NCBI GenBank assembly: GCA_037349315.1
Contig: JBAIAC010000057.1
Span: 4,154,001-4,218,000, forward strand
DNA: 64,000 bases
Reading direction: 5' to 3'
Origin: Chelydra serpentina
Taxonomy: Eukaryota; Chordata; Testudines; Chelydridae
The notes under the pieces are model-generated. The model worked only from the letters and a program-made list of their open reading frames with translations. It ran no database searches and was not told the origin of the DNA. The position numbers were made by a program, and so were the translations under genes. This document shows positions 44,455 to 56,231 of the stretch, one piece after another; position 1 is the first letter of the stretch; each line of letters starts with the position of its first letter.

Positions 44455-44775
44455 CAAACAGTTCTTAGCCTGTTCACAAAAAGTTTGTTGCAGATACTCT
44501 CAATTTGAAATTCTGAACTGTGTTGTTTGGCCACAAAAGCTCTTGTTTCTGTTCCCGGATTGGACGGAGTGTGTTGTGAATTTTGCAATTTAGTATACAA
44601 TTTGAGATTCATTTTCAGTGACTATTCGATATGGATGTTTCCTATTTGCTTGTTAAACTCCAGTGCTGGAATATTCTCAGAAAGCAAACACAAAAGAGTC
44701 CTGAATAGAATTAAGACAAAATTTGATTAATATCTCAAATATTTGCAGGCGATATTTTCCACTGTTTGCATCTCT
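44455..44775 (+). repeat. Unclassified 300-bp repeat, copy 2
   Basis: Direct-orientation partner of 39925-40255, 4.5 kb away. The adjoining upstream TGTGTGAATTATCCATGAAG (about 44383) also has a relative at about 47146, so the full family unit may be longer. Confidence 0.6.
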
Positions 44776-44834
44776 CTTTAATTCAGATGACTTTTGTATT
44801 GTAATAATTAGCATTTGTGTTCTTATGGCGGAAG

Positions 44835-44980
44835 GCCATATACATAGCTGTGCCCCTATTTCCCATAAGTAAAATGGGGATAACAGCACTGCCTTGCCTC
44901 GCATGGGAGTTGTGAGGATAAATAACTGAAGATTGTGTGATGCTTGGATACGACAGTAACGGTCTGTAAATGTGTCAAAG
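44835..44980 (+). repeat. MIR-type SINE fragment
   Basis: CATAAGTAAAATGGGGATAA and GTTGTGAGGATAAATAACTG. Confidence 0.5.
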
Positions 44981-45164
44981 ACCGATTCTGGATATGCAAG
45001 ACTAATGCTTTGGAAATGGTAAATCCTGTATAGATATGGAAACAATCAGATTGCTACATTGATGTTTAGGGACATCTACCAGAGACTGAGACTTGAATCA
45101 GAACAATGGGTGCAACTCCATCTGAGCTCAGGTCAGACACATTTCTAAATAAGAATGTATTCCC

Positions 45165-45430
45165 AAGATGATGATCTTCCCATCTGTAAAATGGAGATGA
45201 TAGCACTTTCCTGCCTCACCGAGGATAAAACATTTTTGAGACTTTCAAGCATTAAAGCAATGGATTCTATTCCCAGCTTTGCTACTGGTCTGCTGGGTGA
45301 CCTTGGGCAAGTCACTTCACTGCTCTGTGCTCAATGTCCCTATCAATAAAATGAGGATAGTGATACTGAACTTCTTTGTAAAGTGCTTTGAGATCTGATG
45401 ATGAAAAGTTAGATATTATTCATTATTATG
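45165..45430 (+). repeat. MIR-type SINE
   Basis: TCTATTCCCAGCTTTGCTAC, GTGACCTTGGGCAAGTCACT, TCAATAAAATGAGGATAGTG and AAAGTGCTTTGAGATCTGAT form a good copy. A partial one precedes it. Confidence 0.7.
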
Positions 45431-46089
45431 GAGGCCATATACATGGCTAGCTAGATGGTAGATGGAACTAGGTCAGAGATCTTTTCTTAAGGGGAGTTCC
45501 ATTCCCACTGACTTTAAGAGTTCATTGACCTTTGTAGATGGACACTTTGTTTCATAGTTAATAGAAATGAATTAAATCACAGCTAGCTTTAAATCTGTCC
45601 CCCCAGAGTGACTTTTTGTGTGTGTTTAAAATAAGTGTGCAAAAACTAAGCAAGCATGAGAATCTAACAGGAGGGAATCTGTAAATTAGCGCTTTTTCTG
45701 TGGTTTGTGAGATGGCTCAAAATTAAATCCTGCATTTCCCCCTTTTCTATTTTTCCTTTCAGAGAAATGGACCCCCACCACCTGAGCTGAAAGTGACTTT
45801 ATATGTTTGAATATGACGTGCAAGCCATTTAAATGCAAATATCCTTCTGCCACAAAATAATTGAAAGACAAATAGAAAAACTTGTTTTGGGGATAATAAT
45901 TAGTGCCTTTATAAATGAGGCTGCATAAAAATTCTGCCTCCATGAGTTTGTGGGAGTTTGTGCAAACCTTTTCATTTTCATTTTTATGGTGCTCAGCTCT
46001 GAGTTTTGCTTTCCCTCTCCAATTGAAATGAATCACACAATTCAAGGCAAACCCCGTTTGAAATCAGATTGTATTATTCTTACTAAAAT

Positions 46090-46640
46090 GTTTGTTTTGC
46101 AGAAGGGCTTGGAAGCCCACACCTAGGTCAGGGCCCCAGCGTGCTTGGTGCTGCACAGACACATGAGACAGTTCCTGCCACAAAGAACTTAAATCTAAAT
46201 AGACAAAGAGTGGTATCATTGTCTCCATTTTACAGATGGAAGAGGGGTGAAATTTTCAAAAGCTCCAAAGACTACCAGCGAGACTTAGCCTTGTAGGCGC
46301 CAGATTGACAAGGATATTTCGACACCTAAAGATGCCTAGCGGGAAATACAATACCACCTAAACAGGTTAGGTGCCAAACTCAGACGCTTCTGCCAATCCT
46401 ACCAGACACCTGCCTGCATCTTCTGGTTCTTAAATGCCTTTGTAAATCTGCCCCAAGTGCCAAAATAACTTTCAAAAATGGGACTTAGGCTTCTAATTCA
46501 CTTAGGCACTTTTGTAAATGATCCTAAAAGACTCACCCAAGGTCATACAGGGAGTTTGTAGAGAGGCAGGAATTGAACCCAAATCTCCTAAGTCCTAGCC
46601 TAGTGCCTTAACCACAAGATTGTCCTTCCTCTCTTGGGCC
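46090..46640 (+). repeat. Long MIR-type SINE with internal expansion
   Basis: Begins AGAAGGGCTTGGAAGCCC / GCGTGCTTGGTGCTGCACAG and ends CACCCAAGGTCATACAGGGA / GGCAGGAATTGAACCCAAAT / CCTTAACCACAAGATTGTCC. Between the core halves (46250-46540) is extra sequence with TTAGGTGCC/GGCACTT hairpin-like words, analogous to the palindrome in the copies at 84 and 17846. Confidence 0.6.
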
Positions 46641-48269
46641 AGCTTCTGGTTTTACATCAAAACATTTGAACCTATGAGTTTGCATTCAAAGCCATCTGCC
46701 AGCTCTGGCCCAGTTCTAAATGTAAGACATGGAAGAAACGGCAAAGGAAGCTGCTGACGGTTGCATTCCATTAGGGGATAACCAGGGACATTTGAAAAAC
46801 CGTGACAGGAAATCACCGAGAAAACCTAATGAGGATTTGAGTAACACTGGAGACAGCATGGGAAGAATGTTCATTAATTGGTTAATGCTTGTAAAGTGTT
46901 TTGAAGATGAAAATGGCTAAATAAGTACTTGATATTATTGCTATTATGCTGACAAAGGCTATGTAGGAAGGAGTCGTGGAGCTAAGGGAGCAGTCGGAAT
47001 TGATTAGGAGACAATTCTGAAAGAGTTTTTGAAAGGAGAAAATTGCGTCTCTTGAGAAGAGGCCATTTGGGCAGAATATTGGGATAACTGCCTTGCTTGT
47101 CAGTAGCTAAGCAATAACTTGTAGTGAGTGTCTTTTTTTTCCCATGTGTGAATTGGCCATGAAAAGTTCACAATTTCATCAAAATTATTTCTTCAAATAA
47201 TTACGGGACTCTTGGTAGTTTTCTAACTGTTCGTTGAGCGTTTGATTTGTTGCTTAAAATTTGCCGTCCATGAGCATTCCTGCAAGATGAATATTGTAGT
47301 AAATGAGTTTACAGAAAGCAAACTCAGGAGGCACAAACAGGCAAACAATATTTTATTTGCTGAAAGTCTTTTTGGGGTCTTCACCCAACTGTCACTGTCC
47401 ATGGTGAACCTCAGAAGGCTCAAAGGTTGGGCGCATTCTCGTGTTCAGATGCTTTTCTGCACATTATCCAAGCTCTCTGAACTGGTTGCATTTGCAGCCT
47501 CATGAGTGCCTCTTAGAGGGCCATGAAAACTCCTTTTTCATGGAGTTTTTAGCACCCGCACATGTTATGTTCTGTAGTTAGGTCAGAACATCACAACCAT
47601 GCCAGCTTGCTTCTGCCGTATTCTAGGAAGTTCTATCAAACATTAAGGATTTTAATGCCAAATAGTCTCATTGGTGGTGTTTTTTTAAAAATTCTTTAAA
47701 CTTCGGGGGTTCTTCACTAAGATACACCCTGGGTTCTTCGTTAAGGAGGCAAGCGAATAGTGGGTTTGCCTTATGAAGCCTAGCTGTAAAAAGCTGGAAA
47801 GACTTTGGGTGAGCATTGCTCTATAAGAAATAAAACTATCTAGTTAAGTAAGTCTAGGATCTTGAACACGTGTTACAGCAAGGGAGCTCACAGCCCTGGG
47901 TACCCCGGGAAGCGTCATAGCAAGCTCAGAGCGTTAAAAAAAAAAAGTGTTCAGAGTTTCCAGTTGGGCTCACGTTCATTCTTATTTTATCTGGCTGGTG
48001 GTTGGCGGTTAGGCTAAAGGAGAGAACGTTTTAAAAAGTTGTCAGAACTCTTTTAACAGTGGAGAAGTCTCAGTGGCTGGAGAAGGTTGGATGGAGGAGA
48101 AGAGGCGGGGGTGGTTGTTTTTGTGGTTTGTTTTAATTTATCCATATTGAAATATTCCCTGACCTGCATCAGTGCCCTGCATGGCTGGTCTGCCACAGAA
48201 GATTAGCTCTGGGGGAGCATATTCACTTTGTGTGTTCGACTCTTTCAGAGAAGTTGTTTAACTTATTGG

Positions 48270-48465
48270 GCCTGATTCTTTATTGCTTTGCCCGCCCTGT
48301 GCGGTCATTCACACCTGTGCAAACACTACCAGACCAGAAGGATAGCGTTTGACTCTCGTTTACACTCCTGTAAGTGATGCATGGGAATGATGGGGAAACT
48401 CTCACTTGGTGCTGATGTAAATGACTGCACAAGATATGCAGGGCAATGGAGAATCAGGTCCACTG
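48270..48465. repeat. Palindromic MITE-like repeat (GATTCTCC type)
   Basis: Ends GGCCTGATTCTTTATTGC and, inverted, GGACCTGATTCTCCATTGCC. GTCATTCACACCTGTGC pairs with the opposite arm GCTGATGTAAATGACTGCAC. Relatives are at about 16370, 19405, 41480, 50105 and 55850. Confidence 0.6.
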
Positions 48466-48648
48466 CGGTGCAATCTGTGCACTCACTGCCCTGTGGTAGA
48501 TGAAATGAGACATGCTTAACCATGTGGTTTAGGCTTCACATGTCTCAGAGCTGAATATAATCCTCCCTTTTAGTTCATGTGGAAATGGCTCATGCTTCTG
48601 GAACAGGAAGATCTAGTTAAGGAGCTTTAATGTTTTACCTGTCCTGCA

Positions 48649-48651
<3 letters not shown>

Positions 48652-48697
<46 letters not shown>
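48652..48697. repeat. (GT)n(GC)n microsatellite
   Basis: About 18 GT units running into GCGCGCGC, a purine-pyrimidine alternation compatible with Z-DNA. Confidence 0.95.
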
Positions 48698-48698
<1 letters not shown>

Positions 48699-49213
48699 CA
48701 AGTGTGCAACAGGACAGGTGGGAGTTTGAGGACTGTAAGTGCTATCCCTGTTGCTGCAGTCAAGTGGGAAAACTTACACAACCACTAGATTTGTTATAAT
48801 ATTACAGATGTGCCCAAACCAAAATCCTGGAGCAGAGTGCCCCAAGATCAAAACCTAGGTCCAATGTTTGTGGCTTAGGCCCGTTGCTGGAAGAGTCATG
48901 CCTGCTTCAGGCCGGCGCCTGTCTCTTTTCTTCCTCGCCACGCTGTCCTTGGCTTCCTGCAATGGCCGAGTGCCCTGTGGTGCAGCGGAAAGCAATCTGT
49001 GTTGCTGAATACTGATGGCATGAATGCTGCAAAGGAAGAGGGGGAACAGCGTTAACTGTGACCCTCAGTAAACCTATGTTGTGTAAAGTCATTTTCAGAC
49101 AAAGTAGGTTCTGAACTGATGGCTGGTTGTTTGGCTTTAAAATATATATTTTTAAAATATGTATCTTTAATATATTTTTTTTAAATAGCCAGGCCTGTGA
49201 CGGAACTGCAGTT

Positions 49214-49258
49214 TAGCAACTGCATGTGTGCCTTTGCCTAGCAACCATGTCTAGCAAC
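49214..49258 (+). promoter_or_regulatory. Cluster of three TAGCAAC (RFX X-box half-sites)
   Basis: TAGCAAC occurs at 49214-49220, 49239-49245 and 49252-49258, the last followed by GTCAC. RGYAAC is the RFX half-site. This is a motif cluster only; no activity is shown. Confidence 0.3.
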
Positions 49259-49814
49259 GTCACAGCATCTCCGAGAACCCAACATTAGGGACTGAGCTGC
49301 TGGCTGTCAAGGCGCTGGTTAGAATGGTAATTTGTGATGAAAGATACTAGGGCCTCTCTTTATGAAGCACGCAAAGCCTTGTTTCTAGTTCCTTGACCTT
49401 CAGGCTTCCTTGAATGCCTGCAGACAGCTTTTTGACACTGTCCCTCAGCAGATGAGACAGGCTGAGAACAGCCCAGGGGTTAGACCTTCATGAAACGTTC
49501 CTTGGTGCTTTTTAAAAACAGGACCAAACTTTAGCAGGAGGGCTGCATGCAAACCCTGAGAGTTGGTCATCTCGTCATTTTTCTTCTGGAGGATTCCACA
49601 GAATTTCTTCTCGGGCTTTAAAACCCCCTTGCCTCTGGATGAAAGCGCTTGTCTGTCTATTTAGCTCTCTTTTGTTATCAGCTACCAAAAGACCTTTTAT
49701 TAAGAGCATTGCATGCCCTCATGTTAAGAGAACTTTTTGCAGCCTGATGGGATTGTTCTAAAGAGAAGGAAATGTTAACGTTTTTGAATGCTGGACACCA
49801 GCCAGAGTGTCTCA

Positions 49815-50100
49815 GGCTTTGGCTACACTCAAAAGTCGAACCACTATAACAGTATTCTGGTATAGTCGAGTGGTACAACCCGCCCCCCCACCAGTGCAGA
49901 TGCGATTATGCCAATATAAAATTGCTTGTACCAGCATATCTTATTCCCATGTGGGATGAGGAATAAATGATACCAGAATAAGATACTATTATTGGTATAT
50001 CTGCACCCAAGCTAGGGGTTTACTGTATCGGTAAAAAAATCACACCCCTCACCATCATATTTATGCTGGCATGAAAATAAGATATGGACCAGGCTATAGC
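49815..50100. mobile_element. Harbinger-like MITE, degenerate
   Basis: TTGGCTACACTCAAAAGTCG at one end and GGACCAGGCTATAGCC at the other. The internal TGGTATA/TACCAG words are those of the outer element at 4456. Confidence 0.4.
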
Positions 50101-50104
50101 CAGA

Positions 50105-50515
50105 AAGGGAGAGAGCTTGATTCTTCCCTGCCTCGCACCTTGTGTTGTCATTTAAACCAGTGCAAAGTGGATGTAAAATGCTACTAGATCATAGAATCAT
50201 GGAACAGGAAAGGACCTCAAGAGGTCATCTAGTCCAGTCCTCTGCACTCAAGGTAGGACTAAGTATTATCTAAACCATCCCTGGCAGGTGTTTGTCCAAC
50301 TTGCTCTTAAAAATCCCCAATGATGGAGATTCCACAACCTCCCTAGGCAGTTTATTCCGTGTGTGTGTGTTGCACAACCATTTGCACCAGTCCAAAGTGA
50401 GGGTACAGTATGCATAAAATGCTGCCCAAGGAGAGAGGGAGCATACAAAACTTGCTTCCAGGGGTGTAAACGGCTGCACAGGGTGCAGAGCAATGGAGAA
50501 TTGGGCCCGGAGGTG
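50105..50515. repeat. Palindromic MITE-like repeat split by CR1
   Basis: The left part, 50105-50185 (TTGATTCTTCCCTGCCTCGC...AAACCAGTGCAAAGTG), and the right part, 50366-50515 (ATTTGCACCAGTCCAAAGTG...GCAATGGAGAATTGGGCC), belong to the GATTCTCC-type palindrome. A CR1 fragment lies between. Confidence 0.55.
50186..50365 (-). repeat. CR1 3' end fragment
   Basis: AGATCATAGAATCATGGAAC, GGAAAGGACCTCAAGAGGTC, then AAATCCCCAATGATGGAGAT and TTCCACAACCTCCCTAGGCA. Inverted CR1 3' end inserted in the palindromic repeat. Confidence 0.85.
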
Positions 50516-50529
50516 CGTCTGCGTAAGTT

Positions 50530-50830
50530 AACAGGCCAGGTCTACACTACGGATTTCTGCCAGCATACCTATGTCAGTCCGGGGTGTAAAGAGGTGGGCT
50601 CCTCGCCTGGCATAGCTATGCTGGCAGAAGTCCCTAGCGCCGATGCATCTATGCTGGCAAAGCTGCCGTTCTACTGGCATAGCTTATTTCACTTGTGCAG
50701 GGTGATTTCACTGTACTGGTACAAAGCACAGCTTAGTGGCATAGCTGCATCCACGGTAGGAGTGCTTTGCCGGTATCGTATACCGGTATTTCTATACTAG
50801 TAAAGCACTGCTGCTGTGGACATAGTCATG
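50530..50830. mobile_element. Harbinger-like MITE
   Basis: GGCCAGGTCTACACTACGG at the left. Arms TGCCAGCATACCTATG and CATAGCTATGCTGGCA face each other. The right end is ...GCTGTGGACATAGTC. Confidence 0.5.
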
Positions 50831-51924
50831 GTCTCATAATTGCAGGCCTAACGCAGTGGGAATGTAGGGTCAAATCTTCAAGGTATGGAGTTCATTCTGA
50901 ACTGCTGCTGCAGCTCCCTAGGGGATTGGGGCCAGTGTCTTAACTCTTGGACTCTATCTACGCTAGGAAAATCGATGTATTTTAACACCTGCTAGTACAG
51001 ACAAGGCAAGTTGGAATTCTCACACGTCAGCGAGTCAGAGAAAGCCCTAGGGTGGGAGCTCCAAGTTTACCTCTCCCAACTACCATGTTAAAACGATGCC
51101 TTCCCCCTCCCCCCCGCCCTCTAGTGGAGACAAGGGCTTGGATGCTTGTCCACAGGGATCTGAAGGTGTGAAACCCTTCACACTTCCCAGTGAACAACTT
51201 GGATTCTGCCCCAGTGGAGCTGATGGAACCTACAGCTCTGCAAACACAGCTTCTGTCTGTACGAGGCGCTGAGTGGTATTTTAAAGCATGTTCGCTAATG
51301 TGCTAACATACTTCTACCACTCAGCACCCAGGGTAGACAGGGTCTGCCGCCTTTACGAATGTGTTAACCGGTCTTGGCCTACTCTAGAGGGGAAGCCTAA
51401 GGATGCAGTCAGAGCAGTGGAGAGTCAATTCTAGGGTTAACATTTTAAACCCTGTCTATACTAGTTGCTCAGTGGTGTTTAAAAATACGCTAATTAACAC
51501 ATCTTAACTAGCACATTTTAAAGGACCACTTGTAGTCGCAGCGGAGACAAGCCCATAGTTACCTGTGAAGATCAGTGTAAGAACCGATGATTCCCTGTTA
51601 GTGCAGATACAGTTTGTACCTGACAGAGGTACTGACCGAGGTACCAGGAGGAGATATAACCTGAACACTTGAGTAGTATGGGTGTGGAGGGCCGCAAGGA
51701 GACCGAGCAAACTAGCCTAGCTGGCCTGGCCTGTATAATGAAAGCCCTCTGCTGGCACAGAGCGCCGGGTGGCAGGTTATGCAGTGGATGAGTGGATCTT
51801 AAAATGGGCATGGCCCCTGGACAGATGAAAGCTCGTCTCTCTTGCAAACGGTGACTACATCATTAGCATAAGGCTCCTACCTATCATGTCTCCCTCTCTT
51901 GTCACCTACAGGGCAAGTGGTCTA

Positions 51925-52135
51925 GCGGGTTGAGTAGAGGAGGAAGGAGCTCCTGTGGTCTAGTCCTGTTTCTGCCTTGGACTTTGTAAACCAGCCTAGG
52001 GCCACGCATGTAACCTCTGTTCCCTGTCTATAAATTGGGGATAACACTTATCCACCTCCCACGTGGCTGTTGGTGTTTATATACTTATGGCTGTAGAACA
52101 CTGTGAAAATGTAAAGTGTTAGAGAAGTTCTGAGT
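51925..52135 (+). repeat. MIR-type SINE
   Basis: GCCTAGGGCCACGCATGTAA, CTGTCTATAAATTGGGGATA and CTGTGAAAATGTAAAGTG. Confidence 0.5.
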
Positions 52136-52328
52136 CTGATTAACCCTTTGGGAGTGGCAGAAAATTGCATCCATCCTCGTAGGCAGTCATTTGATAGGAA
52201 GTTTGGAAAATGTTCAAAGTACGAATGTATTTCAAACTCCTTCTCGGAGGCAGCGGCTGACTTTGCTTGACCTCTGGTTTTCAACTCCACGATGGTTCAG
52301 CTGTAATAGTTCTTTGAGTTGGAGATGC

Positions 52329-52330
<2 letters not shown>

Positions 52331-52370
<40 letters not shown>
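52331..52370. repeat. (TG)n(TA)n microsatellite in an inverted repeat
   Basis: 14 TG then 6 TA units, bracketed by ATGCACTG and CAGTGCAT. Confidence 0.95.
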
Positions 52371-52608
52371 CAGTGCATTTATTTTATACCTCAATAAACA
52401 AGGATTTCCTAGTGTGTTGTTTTTCTTTCTACTTGCATTACTGAGCTTGTATAGCCAAAGCATTCTTTTGTTGTGTCTTAGAAGTCAAACGCATTCCTGT
52501 TGTATTCATCAAAATATTTTTATCATCAATAAACTTCTGCAGAGTTCTCTCCTCCCTCTGCAGAGAGATGCATGTGGATAGTTGGTTATTAGGGACCACT
52601 ATGACGAT

Positions 52609-53500
52609 TCAGGCCTGACCTACCCTTCACAGTTAGGGTGACCTAAGGCAGCTTACGTTGACCTAATTATGTCAGTGTAGACAGTACAGCCTTGTTTCTG
52701 CCAATGTAAGGGCATGTCTACACTTACCTCCGGAGCGGTCGATCCAGCAGGGGTTGATTTATCGCGTCTAGTAAAGAGGCTATGATAAATCGATCCCCGA
52801 GCACTCTCCGGTCGACTCCGGTACTCCACCGGAGCGAGAAGCGTAGGCGGAGTCGACGGTGGAGCGTCAGCAGTCGACCTACCGCAGTGAAGACACCGCG
52901 GTGAGTAGATCTAAGTATGCCGACTTCAGCTACGTTATTCACGTAGCTGAAGTTGTGGAACTTAGATCGATCCCCACCTCAGTGTACACCAGGCCTTAGT
53001 GCCCTACTACACCGACATAATAACACCACCTACACAAGAGGCTTAGGGCTTATGCCAGTTTAGTTAGTGTGTAGACATTGTGTTACTTACAGGAGCTGTG
53101 AAATTGACAAGAAAGCCGGGGAGCTAGAGCCCAGCTGTCCCCCACTCCTCTATGGAGCTGGGCGGCTGGATCCCGCTCCAGGCAGGGAGCTGGCATGAGA
53201 AGCCCCAGTCAGCTTCCCCCCTGCTCCCAGCGAGGAAAGGGGAGGTGAGACGCCCTGGGCAGACCCCCGGGAGCCGGTGAGACGGCCAGGTTCCTGGCAG
53301 GGAGCTGCCAGCAGAGCAGAGAGACCGGTCTCTCAGCTCCCCACACTGCCCCTCTTAGGTCGGTGGAAGGCCGCCTGGTGAAGACTGTGCACCGCTGACC
53401 CAAGGGTAGTGTGGACATGCCATACCACAGTAATTACTGTGGTGGCTGTAAGTTGACCTAATATAGGTCGACTTAAGTTTCTGGTGTAGACATACCCCTA
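52609..53500. mobile_element. Larger non-autonomous DNA element with nested MITE
   Basis: Left GACCTAAGGCAGCTTACG and TTGACCTAATTATG resemble the inverted right end (TAAGTTGACCTAATATAGGT). The right edge GGTGTAGACATACCCCTA is Harbinger-like. A perfect 20-bp palindrome lies at 53424-53443. The GC-rich middle (53090-53400) has no coding sense. It encloses the MITE at 52710. Confidence 0.5.
52710..52995 (+). mobile_element. PIF/Harbinger MITE, diverged copy
   Basis: 286 bp from GGGCATGTCTACACTTACC to AGTGTACACCAGGCC, with TAA before and TTA after. The internal CGATCCCCGAG, TCGACTCCGG and CACGTAGCTGAAG words place it with 4507, 4817 and 34780. Confidence 0.75.
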
Positions 53501-54374
53501 GTTTCACCACCTGCATAGCAGAGGGCATAGAATTTCCCCCAATTATTCTTAATCCTGATAGAGTTAATGAATACACTACACATACCCTGTCTGTATAGTC
53601 ATTATTAGAACAGCAGTGAAATCCTTGATAAAAGATCTACCCGATGCAGGTACGATCTTAAGCTCTGGAATCAAAGCTCAGCTGTTCCCTTCATACTCTG
53701 TTTATACTTTGCAAACACTCACGTACGTATGGGCAGAAACTAACCTCATTTTGACGTCTGTCCCCGTAACCTGAGCAAGTCCTCTGCATGCTGATAGGCT
53801 GTAGCACAGAATAACCCATGTGTAACGCTTATCCCTGTTTGAAGAAGCTGGGCACTAGAATAGGCGCAAGGGGTGTTGTGCATTGTCATAGCAACAGTAG
53901 CTGAGGTTCTCCTATTTTGCATTGTGCGTCCTCTTGCAAAGGCTGTTCTGTCTGCTGCAATCAGCACAAAATCTTTTTATTTGGGTGATTGTTGTTATAG
54001 GTTGGGTGGAGGTTCCCCCCCACGCCACCCAATATCGTCTCATCAGTATGCAGAGGTGAATATTCAGGCCTGTTTGTGTGTGTCTTGTGTACACACGTAC
54101 GGACGGTGGAGGGAAGATTGTGGAATTGTGGCATTCTGAAAGCGGAATTGTAGGTTTTTCCCCTGTAAGGGCCCAGTCCCGCCGGGTGCCCGCTGCCTCT
54201 GCGCTGCAGTGGGTGGGAGACGCGAGCACGCAGTACCTCACAGGATTTGCCCTGGGTTCTGCACACAGGGAATGTTGCTCACTATTAAAGTTCACATTGT
54301 GCCATGGAGATGCTCGTCTCTCCTCTGTCAAAGAGCTCTTACGAGGCCTCTCACGATGTGTCTTATGGCCGTGA

Positions 54375-54615
54375 CTAGGCTTAGGCAGCAGTTCAGATCA
54401 GTGCCCCGTTGTGCAAGGTGCATTACAAAGGTGGTGAGAGCCCCAGTCCTAAAGAGCCTACAGTCTATAGACAAGACAGACAAACAGATGGGGAGTTGAG
54501 GTACAGAGAGGTTGTGACTCACCCAAGGTGTCACAGATGTAGCAGAGCTGGGAATAGAAACTAGGTTTCTATAGTGCCACTCATATTCCCTAAACACAAG
54601 GCCATCCATCCCTGC
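54375..54615 (+). repeat. MIR-type SINE
   Basis: GATCAGTGCCCCGTTGTGCA, AAAGAGCCTACAGTCTATAG, CTCACCCAAGGTGTCACAGA and GCAGAGCTGGGAATAGAAAC. Confidence 0.65.
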
Positions 54616-55849
54616 TCTCCTTGCTTATGATACTAATTAGGTTTGTACTTTCCATGTAATGCATTTTCCCTTCATTTTTTATTTATTTTTCTTCCCCTAG
54701 ATTTTGTATTCGCAGGGACAAATTCTCATCTTTTATAGATCTGTCCTGTTTACTTTTCTTCTGGGATCCACTGGGGCCACAAGTCTTTGCGTTAGCAGCA
54801 TTAATGCGGGTAGAAGCCCTCTCGCCTTTGAAACCCGCTGATAACAGAGCTTCCTCCGATGGGAATCTGTCTAGTCTTTCCAGAGTAGCTGGAGGCTTCT
54901 TTGAAGTCAAGCAGTGCCTTGGGTGGGGGAAGAGAATCTTGACAAAAGAACAAAGTGTTGAAGTATTTATCTGCTGGGCTTTGGGAGTTACGATATGGCA
55001 GAAAATGTTCTTATTTGATGTGATTTTATTTTTAGTTACTTAATGTCTAGATTCCGTCAGTTCCTGGGTGCCTGCAAGCACCTTCCCCCTTAGGCTCAGG
55101 TCTCCCTTCCATCTAATCCCCCCCGGCATTAGAGCAGCTGAGGGGCTGCACTGATTTGCATCAATGCAAAATCAGCATAACAGAACTCCCAGTCCGCTCC
55201 AAAGAAGGCAGCAAATTCTAAGGCTTTGGACCCCCATCTAGCCTGCTGCCAGCTTTCTCCTGTGGGTCTCAGGAGGGGACTGAAGACGATTCTGCTATGT
55301 CTAATGTGGCAGTATTAGTGATCAGTCCCTGGATTTGCTCTGACAATCCAGAACTGGCCTGTCCTAGTCCCTCTTCCTCAGGCCTGTCTGAGTGCGGTAA
55401 CGATGCAGTAAAAAGATCTGCCTGTTTGCTGTATCTAATCTGCACCAGGACAGAGAACACCAAATCTCCAGCAAGGAAGAACATTTGCAGAGGCCTGGTG
55501 AGCCACTACCGTTAGAGGTCTATGTTTTATTGAGCACTATGCATGGAGACATAGCGCTTACAAGGCAAAAGTGTCCAGAGTTGAGGTATGGAGCTGGTAG
55601 TTACGTAAGTGCTGGTTCCGTCAGTGCTGTCTTCCTTCCATCTGTGAGAGCTGGGAGGAAGTGGGCTTATCACTTTTTCCAGCCTGCTGGGCACATGTTA
55701 TCTTCCTTTCATAGGAAACATCGTCACCTCTCTGTGCCTGAGCAAATAGTTGCCATTTGTATAACATATAAGTACTTGCCATACCCTATTATGTTTCAGT
55801 GACTCCATGCATCGGGGCACATAACCAATGTGGGTAGCTACAGGTGGAG

Positions 55850-55945
55850 GACCAAATTCTTGCTTACCCCAGTGTAACTCCATTGACTGCAATGGAGTTA
55901 CTCTGGATTTATACCAGTTTGTCCGGGAGCAAAATTTGGCCTTTG
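55850..55945. repeat. Palindromic MITE-like repeat
   Basis: ACCAAATTCTTGCTTACCCC / GTGTAACTCCATTGACTGCA / ATGGAGTTACTCTGGATTTA / AGCAAAATTTGGCC folds into a single hairpin. Confidence 0.6.
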
Positions 55946-56231
55946 GCCTGCTAATGATCCATCAGTTTAACATCTTAGTTGCTCACTGAAATATTTTGCC
56001 TCCATTCAGTAAATTAAGAGGAGTTTTCTTCTTGCAATCTCTGGTTACGTCTCATTGAACCAATGGACTGATCTTACTATGGTTATAACATTTAGTTTTG
56101 ACTCACATTCCAGCTGTGCAAGATTTTTTGGTGGTTGTTTTAAGAGAAGCTTTTACAGACATGTTCAGCTTTGCATGCAGTGGAATAGCCCAAAGCTTTG
56201 CCTTATTTGTAGTTTAGACGGAGGAGCCATT

